From assembly GCA_032191485.1 (NCBI GenBank), contig JAVDOI010000003.1:7969486-8033485 (forward strand): a DNA stretch of 64,000 bases, read 5' to 3'. Made by a program: the position numbers and the translations under genes. Under the pieces are notes generated by a model that ran no database searches, was not told the DNA's origin, and saw only the letters and a program-made list of their open reading frames with translations. Source of the DNA: Leptoclinus maculatus (taxonomy: Eukaryota > Chordata > Actinopteri > Perciformes > Stichaeidae). Below, in pieces: positions 36,127 through 48,039 of the stretch (position 1 is the first letter of the stretch; each line of letters starts with the position of its first letter).

Positions 36127-37549
36127 TCCCCCCTCCGTTCATCCCCTTCAATTTATTCCTTTATACCCCCTCCCCCCTTCTGTTGCGCCACATCTTCAGA
36201 TATAATTATGGAGGCTCTTTGCAGATGTTCCTCCTCTGCTTTCTTACCATTATCCAGATTAGAGGAGATGAGCAGAAATGTGATGTTTCACCAACAGAGC
36301 GGACAGATACATTCGCTCTGGACTGCTGCCACGCCGTTAAGACACATTCCTCTCTGATAAACTACAAAGAAATAGTAAATAATAAATAGAAAATGGCAAG
36401 ACTCCTCACCACGATATGCAGGCAGCAACAGGATATGACAGAAACTACAGCGCAATGTTAATTGCTTTTATTTCCTATGACAACTGCTGCATTACAAAGG
36501 CTTCGGCAAATGCACAGCAGCTGCAGTGGCTGCTGGGGCTTCTACTGTACAATGAAGGTGGTCAGGACCTCACTGTGCTCTGCACAAGACACAGTTCTTG
36601 CTGATTCTGCATCGATTAGAACGCACAGTGCTTTCAAAACTTTTCAAAGTGAGAAGATGTCAATAGAAAAAAGAAGAAGTTCAAAACCACTTCCAGACCC
36701 TTTTGGTCCGGGTCTGGACGGCCGGAGAAAGACCGTCAAATAAGAAAAGTATAGGGTCCAAAAAGAAAAGTCAATACACACACTGCATATAGCTCTGGTC
36801 TAAGGATGACCATTGGACAGGGTGCAATTATCCTGCGTTGACACAACACACTTGCCGGAACATTTACCCATTGTTAACACCAACCTCCGAGGATAGTCAA
36901 GTGGAGCGGCAAGCCGGGCCAAGCGAGAGAAAAACCAGACCTGACCAGACGAGGCCGGAACACCCAATCACGACTGGCCTCAACCACCCGTGTCACATGA
37001 CCGAGGTCGACAGGAAGTTTCAGAACGGGAGAAATAACACGGCGTTCGGCAGGTTATGACACCGGCGAGGGAGCCTTCGTCTCCCATTCCCACTCTTGTT
37101 TCATTTGCCATTCATCAAAGTGCCAGCAGCAGATGCCACGTCCCAGCTTGTCAGACAGGCAATCCTCAGGTGTGCCTACTCAGCGACTTGGTGACAGCCA
37201 ACCCAAAAATGGCCAGTTTTAAGCTACGGATATGGAAAATAGTGTTCCCCCCCCAGCTGTAAGTCGGAAGCAACACCTCTCGGCGGAGTAATTCATGAAC
37301 TGCCACAGCCTGAGAGGGAGGGATTTGGCTCGAAGCGGGTGAGGGGGTTCTGCATGGTAGACAGAGGCAGGAAGCTCTGACTGAGGGAGAGAGGGTCAGC
37401 AAGTATAACGGTTTCCGAGAGAAAGAAGAGTTGAACTGAAACACAGAGCCCTTCGCTCGTAATCCTCCTGTGGTTTCCTTCCTCAGCTCCACGGCCCCAA
37501 ACCCCCATGAAGACAGCCTCTCTTTTACTGCTGCCCTCTAAACCGACCG

Positions 37550-37589
37550 CCCCCCCCCCCCCCCCCCCCCCCCTCTCTCTCTCTCTCTC
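37550..37589. repeat. (C)24 followed by (CT)8
   Basis: A 40-bp pure pyrimidine tract, the longest homopolymer of this class in the window (24 C, 37550-37573). Confidence 0.97.
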
Positions 37590-38075
37590 GCTCTCTCCTT
37601 CAATCTCTTTTTCCTTCTTTTTCTTTTGTGGTATAAAATAGATGATGCTTATTCGGGTCTGGCAGTGGCCCTGGCTCTGCTCCATGGGAGGAGATGCGGT
37701 TTCTCCAGCTGCTGTGAATCCTGAAATGATGGGCCGCGCATGAAGCCATGCTTAATTTGCGCATTCGAGGCCACAATGCACCCCCACCACCGCTTCATTC
37801 CAACATCTCTCTAAATATTCTCCATCCCTGCATAATCTCGACGTATTATCACTCTGAAAGTTCTGCTTTACCCTCATTTCTCCGTTCCCTCTCTGGACCA
37901 ACACACTTTGATGAACATGGTACATATTACTGTACTTGCCTGAATATACTATGTATTTTCTTTACTGAACATTACATCTTGAAAAGTGTGGCTCGTATAC
38001 ATGTACAAACTCACAACATCTGATTGACTGTTTGATTCATGGGTTGTTTGGAGCCTTAAAGCAAAAAAAGACGCT

Positions 38076-38600
38076 TATTATTCTTGCCGAGAGTTAGATG
38101 AGAGGAATGATACCACTCTAGTATTTATGGTGATTATCAAGCTAGAGCCAGCAGGCGGTTGTTAGTTTAGCTTAGCATAAGGACTGTAGAAGTGGGAAAC
38201 AGCTAGCCTGCCTCTGTCCAACAATAATAAAATCTGTCCATGATAGGGTGACCATATTTACAAACCCCCAAACCGTTTACCTCGTGTTCATGCACATGCA
38301 CACATTTGTGCTTGTGCACGCACCATAGGCGTGCTGTTGCATATTGCTATCTGGCTGACTTAATATGATCTTTTATATCAGCTAAATGTGCTCTTGCAGT
38401 GTGTGCAGGACGCAGCATTTTTCAATTGATTAATTGTTTTTCGTTGGGTTGGGTAATAAAGCTCTAAAGCTCAATATCTAACACATTAGATTTTGTTTGT
38501 TTAATTTGTTCAAAAACCGAAGCATGAACCCGACAATTCGTCGTTTATGGAGGGTTGAATTTATGCTGAACTATATCTTGGCTGGTTGGTTGTCAGGCCA
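38076..38600 (+). mobile_element. MITE-like repeat copy 2, interrupted by an insertion
   Basis: Left part 38085-38240 (tgccgagagttagatgag, gcttagcataaggactg, gggaaacagctagcctg) and right part 38462-38600 (ctctaaagctcaata, cacattagattttgtttgtt, ctatatcttggctgg) are consecutive segments of the family seen at 17.4 and 47.3 kb. About 220 bp of unrelated DNA (38241-38461) separates them. Confidence 0.65.
38241..38461. mobile_element. Probable insertion within MITE-like copy 2
   Basis: It begins 'tgatagggtgaccatattta', a word common to another dispersed fish repeat, and ends near 'gttgggtaataaag'. No clear target duplication or inverted ends are visible, so the boundaries are approximate. Confidence 0.4.
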
Positions 38601-39002
38601 ATACGACCACTTACTTTACATTTTTGATTGTCAAAGTAAAAGCTTCGCATGTGTCAAACTCACAGTATAGTAGAATTTAAACTAGACTACGAATGCCAAG
38701 ACACTGCCATGTTCAGATTTAGGTCCCATTAACATCTCCCACACTAAACCTAGCCTCCTGCACTGATCAAAACATTACATAAGACTGTTGTGGCGGTAGG
38801 TTAGGAAGCCTGGCTGGGATCGGGTGGCTTTCCAGAGGCCCTGGCTTCTCTCTGTACATTAGCCAGGATATTAAAGGAAATGCTGGCCACCACAGGCTCC
38901 ACTGCTGTGGTTTGCCATCAGCCGGAGCAAATCTGTGTGTTCCAGTGGCACACTCTCTGCCCAGTCTTGACATGAGGACTGTGTGTGTTGTGGGGAGAGC
39001 GC

Positions 39003-39023
39003 GGGGGGGGGGGGGGGGGGGGG
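39003..39023. repeat. (G)21 run
   Basis: Homopolymer with G-quadruplex potential. Confidence 0.97.
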
Positions 39024-39153
39024 AGTCACTGGGACAACTGCGTGACCACTGTGTTCCGTTCTGTGTGGCCTGTCAGCAGCTGGTCGCTATAGTAATACTC
39101 ACTCATTACACATAATAGTCACAGAGACAAAGAGGCAGGCAGATGTAAAGGAA

Positions 39154-39154
<1 letters not shown>

Positions 39155-39190
<36 letters not shown>
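39155..39190. repeat. (CA)18 microsatellite
   Basis: Pure run. Confidence 0.96.
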
Positions 39191-39191
<1 letters not shown>

Positions 39192-39503
39192 TGTCATGAA
39201 CAGACATTCCACGTGGGCCCCTGTGTGTTCACGGACCATTAGCATAGCTACAGTGTGAGCTAATCGGCTGTGGCAGTGTTTTGCCGGGGACCTGCTGGGT
39301 GGGACAGGTAACGTTCAATTACAGGCCTGCCTGGAGAAGACAAAAAGACAGCAGCGCCGCGTTACTAAGCAAACACACGACACACACTGCAGGATGATGG
39401 AGAGTGAGTGGAAGTGTGGGGAGCCATACTTTTACTTTGAGTCCTGAACTGAAAAGCTTCCCACCTCATCAATGCACTGTTTTACTTCAATGAATACCAC
39501 CCA

Positions 39504-39528
39504 GTGTGTGTGTGTGTGTGTGTGTGTG
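39504..39528. repeat. (GT)12 microsatellite
   Basis: Pure run; a second interrupted TG tract follows at 39606-39638. Confidence 0.95.
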
Positions 39529-40128
39529 AAAATGTTCATATATATTCACACATGACTCAACGTATATGTGTGTGTGTATTCATTGTTAATAGCTGAACAT
39601 GTACCGTGTGTGTGTGTGTGTATGTGTGTGTGTGTGTCTGCGGGGGATTGTCTCTTAATATAGTTAAGCTGTGAAAAACCCCAAAGTCTTTGGCGAGGTC
39701 TCACACACGCTTTTTCTCCTTCCTCCCTCTCACCAGAACCATTTATCAGAGCAGAACAGGGGCAGCTTGCGTGTCGTAAGCCTCTTTGGAGCCACAAACA
39801 AATCAAGCAGGGCTCTCCATCAAATGAACTCCCCACTCGACTGGCGGTTACATAAAGGTTTACTCTCTTGCTGTGTAAGAGCATGTTTCAGTGGGAAAGG
39901 CTCCTGATTGAATACATCCATACGTAGCAGCGCAGGGGAAGAAAAATGACTAAGACTCATAGAAGGGGGGTAATTGTCAAACACTTTTTCACTTCTCCAT
40001 ATGTGGTAAGTTTTACGAGTGAGGCTGTTTCCTTTATATCTACAGGTGTAGGATCCCTGCAGTTGCTTAGTTGCAAGCCAATGTGGCTTTAATGTAACAT
40101 ATATACTGACCATTTGTAATGATTGTAA

Positions 40129-40144
40129 TATATATATATATATA
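40129..40144. repeat. (TA)8 microsatellite
   Basis: Pure TA run merging into a CA/TA-rich stretch. Confidence 0.9.
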
Positions 40145-40235
40145 CACACATACATATAGACCTAGGATTGAACTGGGCCAATGTGATCACAGTATATGGT
40201 AACCATTATATTATTGATGAATAATGTTTTTATTT

Positions 40236-40581
40236 TGGGCGATATATCGATATTAAACCAACATCGTGACATGATACTAGATATCATCTTAGATCTTTTG
40301 GATAACATAATATCGTAATATGCCATGAGTGTTTCTGGTTTTAATGGCTGCATTAAAGTGAAGTGATGCGATTTTCTAAATTCTGAATTTGATTATTATT
40401 ATTATTTGCCTTTACCCACTTTAGCCATTATATCCACATTACAGATGATTGTTTACCAACAAATGAATTGTGTAAATATTTTGTGAAAGCACTAATGGAC
40501 TCTACAATGTTGTTGCAATAGCGATATTGAGGTACTTGGTCAAAAGTACGATATTTGATTTCCTCCATATCGGCCAGCACT
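40236..40581. mobile_element. Interspersed repeat with 'gggcgatatat ... atatcggcc' ends
   Basis: It begins gggcgatatatcgat, contains 'aacataatatcgtaatatgcc' type words, and ends ggtcaaaagtacgatatttg then ctccatatcggccagcac. This resembles a widespread vertebrate/fish element with ends like GGGCGATAT and ATATCGCCC, here slightly decayed. Confidence 0.65.
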
Positions 40582-41059
40582 ACTTTGCAGGCTCCCTGAA
40601 CTCCCACGCCCCTTCTACACACCGTGCGCTGCACTTGGGTCATTCCCATACAACGTAACGTAACATCGAAGCTGCATTTTAAGATTTTCAGCCATTAGAA
40701 AAACATTTATATTGATACAAGCTGCTGTATGTGTTTGACAACTCAAAAACACTAAATTCGCTTTAAAACAACTTCCACTATAGATGCTGATGAAGCACCA
40801 CATCTTACTAATAACAAGTGTTGCTAGCTACGTGAATTAGCCCATTAACTACCTAAATGAATGCTTTGTTTGATACATATTTCTACATCAACATGTTGTA
40901 CTTGTCTTCACAGGAAACCTGTGGCGTAACTATGAAGTTTATACCATGAGTCATTGTTACTGTGTTCACAGGAATTTGTCTATGCACAAACACAGACACC
41001 ACCATGGCGACACAACAATAAGACAGACAGCATGGATCACAGTGCTTGGACAAAAGAAC

Positions 41060-41350
41060 AACTAGCACAGCACTGTGGAATGCTTTCATCCTAATTAGTC
41101 CTAATCCCATCCTAACTTTCAATCACATTAGACATAATGTGATCTTTTTGAATATTATGACAAATGCAAATGAATATCAGGCAAAGTCGAAGCTGACAAC
41201 ATTCATTTGTCAAGCTCAATCTCAAGAGTTACGAAAGCAAGTAACAATCGAACTGATCAATCATTGGCCAGACATAAAAAGGCCTCGGGCTGTTCCACAG
41301 AAGTCTGATATGTTTTCCAGTTGGAAGATAACTAATCAATATCATCAGCC
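41060..41350. promoter_or_regulatory. Candidate conserved noncoding element with inverted repeat and octamer
   Basis: Contains a perfect 9-bp inverted repeat, ATCACATTA (41122-41130) and TAATGTGAT (41135-41143), with a 4-bp spacer, and a perfect ATGCAAAT octamer (41164-41171). An overlapping 117-codon open frame (41046-41399) has no recognisable homology. Confidence 0.35.
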
Positions 41351-41425
41351 TTCACCCTGCCCTCCTACCAACCCTGACCGACCCACTCGCTACAGCTAAC
41401 AGCAGAGGTCTTTGTTGTGCAGTGA

Positions 41426-41438
41426 CCCCCCCCCCCCC
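41426..41438. repeat. (C)13 run
   Basis: Homopolymer followed by a short CT run. Confidence 0.95.
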
Positions 41439-41740
41439 TCTCTCTCCAACAGCTCGGTCATCGCTGACCATGGCCACACAAGGGCCACGAGGAGGGACCA
41501 TTCACAATCTGGGGGTGCGCGGCCCCTGACAAAAGCTCAGGTCAGCGCAAACAGACGGAGCACGGGGTTGAGCCTTCTGCTCTGTGGTCGAGCTGCAGCT
41601 GGGCCAGTCACTCTGGAAACTTGACCTTCACCTCTGGACCTGACTGTGGCTTTGGAGGATGGAGAGGGGGCCGTGCCCTGCGCTGACTCCTGTGACTCTA
41701 TTGGTAATGGGATTGATTACTGCTATTGGACACGAGGATT

Positions 41741-41746
<6 letters not shown>

Positions 41747-41793
<47 letters not shown>
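41747..41793. repeat. (TG)23 microsatellite
   Basis: Pure run. Confidence 0.97.
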
Positions 41794-41797
<4 letters not shown>

Positions 41798-42183
41798 ATG
41801 GGGCACGGCCGCGTGTAAGCATCGCTAATAGACGAAACAAATTGATGGCCTTGAATTATGGGGACGAGATGGATGTTGTATGGCTCTGTTGAGTATTTTG
41901 AATGATTCATGGTGATGACAAACACTCACTACTTGTAGGCGTAAAGCACAAAGTAGACAGTCTCTTTGGTCCCTCCCTCTCAGCTCCATCTCACACCCCT
42001 CCCTTGTGGAGCACAAAGGGGCTTTTAGGGCCCTGGTGAGGATGCAGTTGGAGTCACGGGGTGATGAGTTCTCTCTATCTCATCTCAATTACTGCTGTCA
42101 TTAAGGCAAAGGACTTTGAGGAGGAGGTAGCCCAGAGTGACACTTAACCTTTGGAGAATGGAGATGCTTCTCCACTGAGGGAA

Positions 42184-42210
42184 ATATATATAGAAAATAT
42201 ATATAGAAAT
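42184..42210. repeat. Short tandem duplication
   Basis: A 13-14 bp unit (atatatatagaaa) occurs twice in tandem. Confidence 0.8.
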
Positions 42211-42243
42211 GCTGGTCGCAATTAAAACATCTGAAGAGGGCAA

Positions 42244-42267
42244 TGTGTGTGTGTGTGTGTGTGTGTT
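42244..42267. repeat. (TG)12 microsatellite
   Basis: Pure run. Confidence 0.95.
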
Positions 42268-43619
42268 TTCAATTAAATTAATTAAGAAAAATTATCTTTT
42301 TCAAACTTAAATTACAAATTTTGTATTAGTTGGTTATTTGGTTGATTGGTCACATGCACACTGATCACCAACAAGCCATACTTCATTTTTAGCTAATAAA
42401 CGGCACCTCCTTGTAACAGCCCAGAATTCATTGACGCTAAAGTTCATCAGCACAGGATGGCATGACTATAAAACAACCATCTATAAGTGTTTGTCTAAAC
42501 GATAGGCTGTAATTTGAAATGAAGTGTATACTCACCCATAGAGGGCCTGGTCTCCTAGGGCCACTAGCGAGCATTAGGAGAGGCCTGCAACTCACACTAC
42601 GCATGAATATTTAAGGACAAACTGGGACTCTTCCATTTGGCATCCCAGAGGGGGTGATGCAGGCCCCCTACATCCTCACCCCCTGCCTCATTGCACTTTC
42701 TTCTAACCCTGACCTCTGCCACCTTCATGCACTTCAGTTCTTTCCTTTCCTTATGCAATCTCTCTTCTGCTATTTTCTCTACACCTCCAAATTCTGTTTT
42801 CTCTTATCCTGACGTCTAACGCTTGCCCGCAGTCTCTTATTTCTGTGGTTCGTCAGAGCTCAGAAGCCACTGAGGCAGATGAAGGGATGAGCACTTGTCT
42901 TTTCCCCCCCGTCTCCCTCTGCCCAGCCAGCCAGCAGGCTGCCAGTGCATGGAGGAGATTGAGATGCGGCAGCTGGTTCTTCTTTCGCTCTAATCACTCC
43001 CAGAGAGCAGACCATGGTTTGATTTGTTTTTTTACAGACCGGCCTTATTTTTCACATCAACGATGTGAATGCCCCCTCAACCCCCCCCTCCCCTACACTT
43101 TTGATCAAATTTGCACCATATGCCTTTGAAGGGAGATGAACCGACTGGCAGGCGTGCTTCTCTTTAACTCCCCTTCCCGGTGCAAGTGGTTTGATCAGGC
43201 CCCAGCCCTGATGGGGGCAAGCTCTCCAATCCTGAGACAGTATTATGTTCCCAAAATTGCCTGACTAGAGATAATGAAGGCCTATGATTTTTTTTGGAGC
43301 AGAGCTCGCATCCAGAAAGAGGAGGAGACAGGGACTTGACTAAGGACGTGCTCACTAGACCGTTACTACCAAATCAACTTCCAGAGGTAGAAATAGGCAG
43401 ATATGGGCATCAAAGGAAAGGCCACAGACATCTAATCCCCTCTAACTTGATGTCTGTCCTTCTACATGTTCCGATTCTCTTCTCACTGCTGCTGCCGATG
43501 GGATTAAAAGAGTTTTATTTCACCTTGAATTACCATTGTGCGCACCATGCAGTGTAATCCATATTGAAAGACTTCTGGGAAGAGTTTGGCCAAATGGGGA
43601 AAGGAAAGGAAGGAGGGAG

Positions 43620-43800
43620 GATGGTGGGCTGATTGCTGAAATGAATGCCGCGTTGCCCCCGTATCTTTGTCTCAATGAAATCCTTCCCTCCTTCAGAAGG
43701 AGAGCCAATCAATGCCCTTATCAACTGTCTCATCAGGCCGACGGGCCAAATTAGCCCCTGGCAATTCACAGAGTGACGCATAGTTTGTGTAATCAGGGAG
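43620..43800. promoter_or_regulatory. Candidate conserved noncoding element
   Basis: Complex sequence with gccaatcaatgcccttatca, gggccaaattagcccc and gtgtaatcaggg. Overlapping open frames on both strands are unrecognised. Confidence 0.25.
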
Positions 43801-44288
43801 AAATCAACATCTAAGAAACGAGAGTATCCGTAGGAAAAACAGTGAGCAGAACAGTTAACTAGAGAAATGGCCAGCGACAGAAACAGATGAAGACGATGAT
43901 AAAGATCAGAGTCAATAAATCACAACCTTTTGGTGTGCACAGGTACTGAAAGATGCCTTATACCCGAGACGCCCATCACATTGACTAGTGATGATGTAGG
44001 AAAACAACGCTGGATGCTTTTGTGGATGAGCATGAAAAGACGAATATGACCGAAATAATATTTTTCAAAGCCGATCCAAAGGCAACTTTCTCCTCCACAC
44101 AGTTACATCATGTCTGTGCGCGTTCTGCCATGTGTGAGTAAAAGACCTATAAAACGAGTAACTGACAAATCAATAAATGACTCAGGTGCAGCAAAGTGAG
44201 CGTATGTGTGAGTTTAATTCCACCCATTCTGACATGTTTGCTTATGCTGAAAAGTGCTTAGAAAGGTCAACTTTGAAAGCATGTCTTC

Positions 44289-44315
44289 CCTCCTCCTCCT
44301 CCTCCTCCTCCTCCT
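44289..44315. repeat. (TCC)9 microsatellite
   Basis: Pure trinucleotide run; it encodes a false Ser run in one frame. Confidence 0.95.
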
Positions 44316-44699
44316 TGTCAGTGCTCTGGTTCCGCTTCTCCACTCGCTGTCACAGAGGTTTCCAAACAGCTGTGGAGGTTTAACGGTTGGAAAACAATAG
44401 CTTGGGTCTTTTCTTCGGCTTACAGGCACAAGCATCTCTTGGCTCGGGTCCTTGCCGAGGCAGCGAGTGAAGAGTTAAGGGCCTTGAGGGACAATCGGCC
44501 TCTAATTACTTGGTTGAACGGCAGCAACAGTAAGCTGATCAAGAGGATAAATAGTTCTCCAAAGTTGTGCTCTCCCATATTGCCGGAGATGATATCAATA
44601 GGTGTGTGTTGTTTGTGTAGCGCGCATGAATCTATCCATGTTTTAAAGAACACGTCCCATCGTGCCATGTGCAAGTGTAGTTAAACAGCAGCTAACATG

Positions 44700-44955
44700 C
44701 TAGCTGGCAGCAGGGCTGGGAATCATTAATGAACAGTAATGAACAGTGCAGACACAAACTGTAACAGATGAGTTTGCGTGTATGTGTGTGTGTGCGTGTG
44801 CGCAGAAAGCATCTTCGATATACTGCATGCAGCACGCCTATCAGCAGGCCATCACTATTGATTTATTAATGCTAGAGAATGCTGCTGCGCTAATTGAATT
44901 GAGATCCAGGAAGTCAGTTAATGTAGCTGACAGCGATACAGGAATTTAATCTCCC
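44700..44955. promoter_or_regulatory. Candidate conserved noncoding element with tandem TAATGAACAG
   Basis: TAATGAACAG occurs twice in tandem (44727-44746). Further on there are gatttattaatgc, ctaattgaattg and gttaatg words. No transposon wording seen. Confidence 0.33.
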
Positions 44956-46944
44956 CAGTGCACAGAATTATGACTCTTCCCTATCTACGCTGTCAGAGGG
45001 ATAAATAGTAAATCAATCTTTTCTACAATGGGCCCCACTCAGGGCTTGTGCAGGATGGATCGTAACAACCCCTCTCCGTCTTAAACCATCAACAATCACT
45101 ACTCAAGCTGTTCAATTGGTTCATTGTTTCATCCCTTCGATGATAAATCAAAGTTCTGGAAAAGGCCGCAGCCCGAGGCCGATGTAGCATTCGAACCCTA
45201 TGATCATAAAGCCTGTCATTATAAAAAGACAATGTGCTCACTATGGCCAAATCACTTGTAACCCAATAGTTTATAGCCACCTACATTGTCCAAGTCGGAG
45301 CTACACACTTCAATATCCACTGCCTGAAGTCCAGCCCGGTCCAGCTGGTACCGAGCCATCACTCCCCCACCACTGTGCCCTTGAAAGACTCAGCCGACAT
45401 CAGCGCTTTCTACGCATAGGACCACCACCACTACAACGACCACTACAACTTCTCAGAATATCAGAACCGCCGCCGCAGAGAGGCTCCAACATGAAGTCAT
45501 TAATACAGGCGTGGTTTAATGTATACGTGTTTGTACAGCTGCTATTTAGCTGCCGTCTGATGGTAAAGGAACGCCGTATAGCCAAGTCTCTGACAGCACC
45601 GTGTGGCGGACTGTCCAGAGGGGCTGAAGCACAGACGCTGGCAGGCAAGCCAGGCAGGGGGCCCGGGGCCAAACCACTACAGTGTACTCAAAGGCACCAC
45701 CACCCAGCCGGCCAAGGTGTGTGGGCCTGCTGGCTGGGTTCGGATGACCCCAGACAGTCAGCGGGTGGATGTGCACGCAGCTTATAGCTGAGAAAAGGCA
45801 CACTGATCATATAGTACATGCATCACAAAAAATCACGAGCCAGAGAGGATACATATAGCTTTCCCAATGTGAAGGTGCAATACAGCAGAGAGAAACAGAG
45901 ATAAACAGAGAGAGGAGATGAGGATGACTATATTACACATGTATAATATAGACTTACTGGCCAGGCGGGGGTAGAAAAGAAAAACAACTCTTTTTTGCTC
46001 TTTCTGCTTCTCTTCTCAGTGGTTAATGGATACATGAGTTATATACAGTACTTATTTTAGTCCCTTTAATCATGAGCTTTTATCGCATGTTCTGCCAAGA
46101 CCTTCCACCAGTTGCTGGTCGCGCCTGCCAAGAGAAATGAATGAAAATGTTGAGAAACCAAATATTGTGGAGCCATGGCTCAGAAGTCAAAACCAATCTT
46201 TTTCTTCCCTTTGAAGAGCTGAGCCATGAAAGAAACACCTAACTGGGACCAGGTATTGTGTTCACAGAGTGCGTGGATGAGAGACGGGGGAAACACTTTA
46301 ATCGGGTTTAGCGATATGAGAGGAATTTGTGTGGTTAATGTTACCTGGCTAACGCTTGTGCAACATAAGCTCATGTAAGCCATGCGAAGACAAAAACAAA
46401 TGGCCATGTCAGCATTTCCAACTTGTGCGGCTTAAGAGCAGAATAGACAACATCATTAATAATTTTTTGACATGCCTTGATCCGTACGAGATTAAAAAGA
46501 AAATGCAATTCTTGTTCTAGACACAACATCTACAAATCACAGAGCAGTGCTTTTTTAGCAAAGTCCTCCACATTAAACTAAATTAGAAAACCAGCCAGAA
46601 CATCCCCAGAGATCACACCAACATCAAAGGTGTCGACCATTATCCTGGTGTGTCCTTAATGGATGGAAAGCCTTCAGAGTGGATGAGTGTCTCTGGTCAG
46701 GTCTTATCCGTAGGCCGCTGCATTAGAAGAGGCCAAGGCTGCGGCCACCGGAGCTCTCAGGCCTGTAGAGTAGTACTTAATGCTTGGGGAGAGTGGGGGA
46801 CCTTCCTGCCCACAAAGTCCTACCCCATGCCCCCTGGAAAACCACAGCTGACCACCGGGGCACTGGGAAATGAAACCGAGGAAACCACGGGCCAGTCGAG
46901 AGCAGCAAGGCAGCCGACACCGAGGCGGAAAAAACAAAGAGCGG

Positions 46945-47035
46945 GGCCTTTTGGCGGCTTGGCGGTTGGCGCTGATGGAGGTATTAAGATATTAATTGCT
47001 TTTTGACTTGATTTTGTTAAGGGAGGAGGGCAGGC
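46945..47035. promoter_or_regulatory. Candidate conserved noncoding element
   Basis: Two ggcggttggcg-like words are followed by ggtattaagatattaattg, then ttttgacttgattttg. Sharp change from GC-rich to AT-rich homeodomain-type sequence. Confidence 0.28.
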
Positions 47036-47318
47036 CTGCGGCTTCTCACACAACGGCCAGTATAATGGTGGAGAGGCCTGACGGGGCAGAAAGGGTTCGC
47101 CGTGGGGCTCCATGCTGGAAGGGAGAAATCCCACAGGAGCAACCTGCTTCTATACACACTGCCTTCAAAGTGATGGTTATGAAGACGGTTTTAAAGATCC
47201 CGATAACACTGATATGACCAGTAATGTGGGAGATTTATACAGTTTGTACATAGATTTTGCAAGTTTTCATTTACAAACCTAAATAACTGTAAATGATAAG
47301 CAAAAGTCAAACATCATT

Positions 47319-47677
47319 AAAGGGATAGTTTTATTCATTTTCTTGCCAAGAGTTAGTTGAGAAGATTGATACCTCTCTCATGTCTGACCATCAAATATGA
47401 AGCTATAGCCAGCCCAGTGGCTCAGCTAGCGTGTTTAACCTCCCCAACAGCACCTCTCTAATTAACACATTATGTCTTGTTCAAAAACTAAAATGTAAAA
47501 AAAACGACAGAGCAAGGATAGCTGTGTCTTCATACTTCTAGCCTTAATGCTCAGCTAAGCTAACCATCATTTGGTTGTCGCTTCATATTTTAGTGAGCAG
47601 TCATGCGAGTGGTATCGGTCTTCTCGTCTTATCTCGGCGCAAGACAGATTGTTTCCCAGACGTCTAACTATTCCTTT
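47319..47677 (+). mobile_element. MITE-like repeat copy 3 with terminal inverted repeats
   Basis: The ends are AAAGGGATAGTT (47319-47330) and AACTATTCCTTT (47666-47677), inverted with one mismatch. Both sides are flanked by 'catt' (47315-47318 and 47678-47681), a possible 4-bp target duplication. Internal words (gttagttgagaagattgata, agctatagccagcc, ctaattaacacattatgtct) tie it to the copies at 17.4 and 38.1 kb. 359 bp, no coding capacity. Confidence 0.75.
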
Positions 47678-48039
47678 CATTGCTAAGTTAATAAAATACT
47701 CGACAAAGGCACAACGAGTGAGCAGACAGTGAAGCGAAGGCTAAATGCGTCTCCCGTCGTAAACTGGGTTAACCCCACTGAGGCGGTAGTGCGTCAGCTG
47801 GGGGAGCAGCCTGCGTACACGACAGCAGACATAAACAGCAGCGCGGCAGCCCTGACGCAAGGCCGCGGCCTCACACACACTCAGAGAGAGGCTAAGGTTG
47901 CACTGGGAAAAGTGAATCACTGGCTCCGGTGATTCAGGACGCAGAACCTATACTTATGGACTGCTGTGCTCATGAAACTGTACTCCGCTACATGTGTGCG
48001 CGGGGGTGGCGTGCGTCCGATGCGTATACGGCGCAGGCA

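Larger units (their letters stand above)
32471..37549. other. Intergenic; no supported gene
   Basis: Holds repeat fragments (33470-33610, 33930-34064), poly-A (35352-35373) and poly-C (36113-36126). A 122-codon open frame at 33375-33743 runs through repeat DNA. No exon is supported. Confidence 0.55.
37590..40230. other. Intergenic; no supported gene
   Basis: Holds the second MITE-like copy (38.1-38.6 kb), poly-G, and CA/TG microsatellites. No coding evidence. Confidence 0.55.
40582..47318. other. Intergenic; no supported gene
   Basis: Contains TG and TCC microsatellites and several complex islands (41.06-41.35, 43.62-43.80, 44.70-44.95, 46.95-47.04 kb). The 195-codon open frame at 45200-45787 has no family resemblance. 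Gene absence is judged by eye only. Confidence 0.5.

Noticed and set aside
36657..36743. Short basic open frame (EKRRSSKPLPDPFGPGLD)
   Set aside because: The PLPDPF word recalled the SMURF C2 region, but the rest does not match; 28 codons is too short to support.
45170..45215. Possible tRNA T-loop (gggttcgaatgc on the minus strand)
   Set aside because: No A-box, acceptor stem or cloverleaf could be built around it.
45200..45787. 195-codon plus-strand open frame
   Set aside because: Unrecognised, proline/arginine-rich in a chance manner, and without start context or splice partners; a different frame in the same DNA looks no worse.
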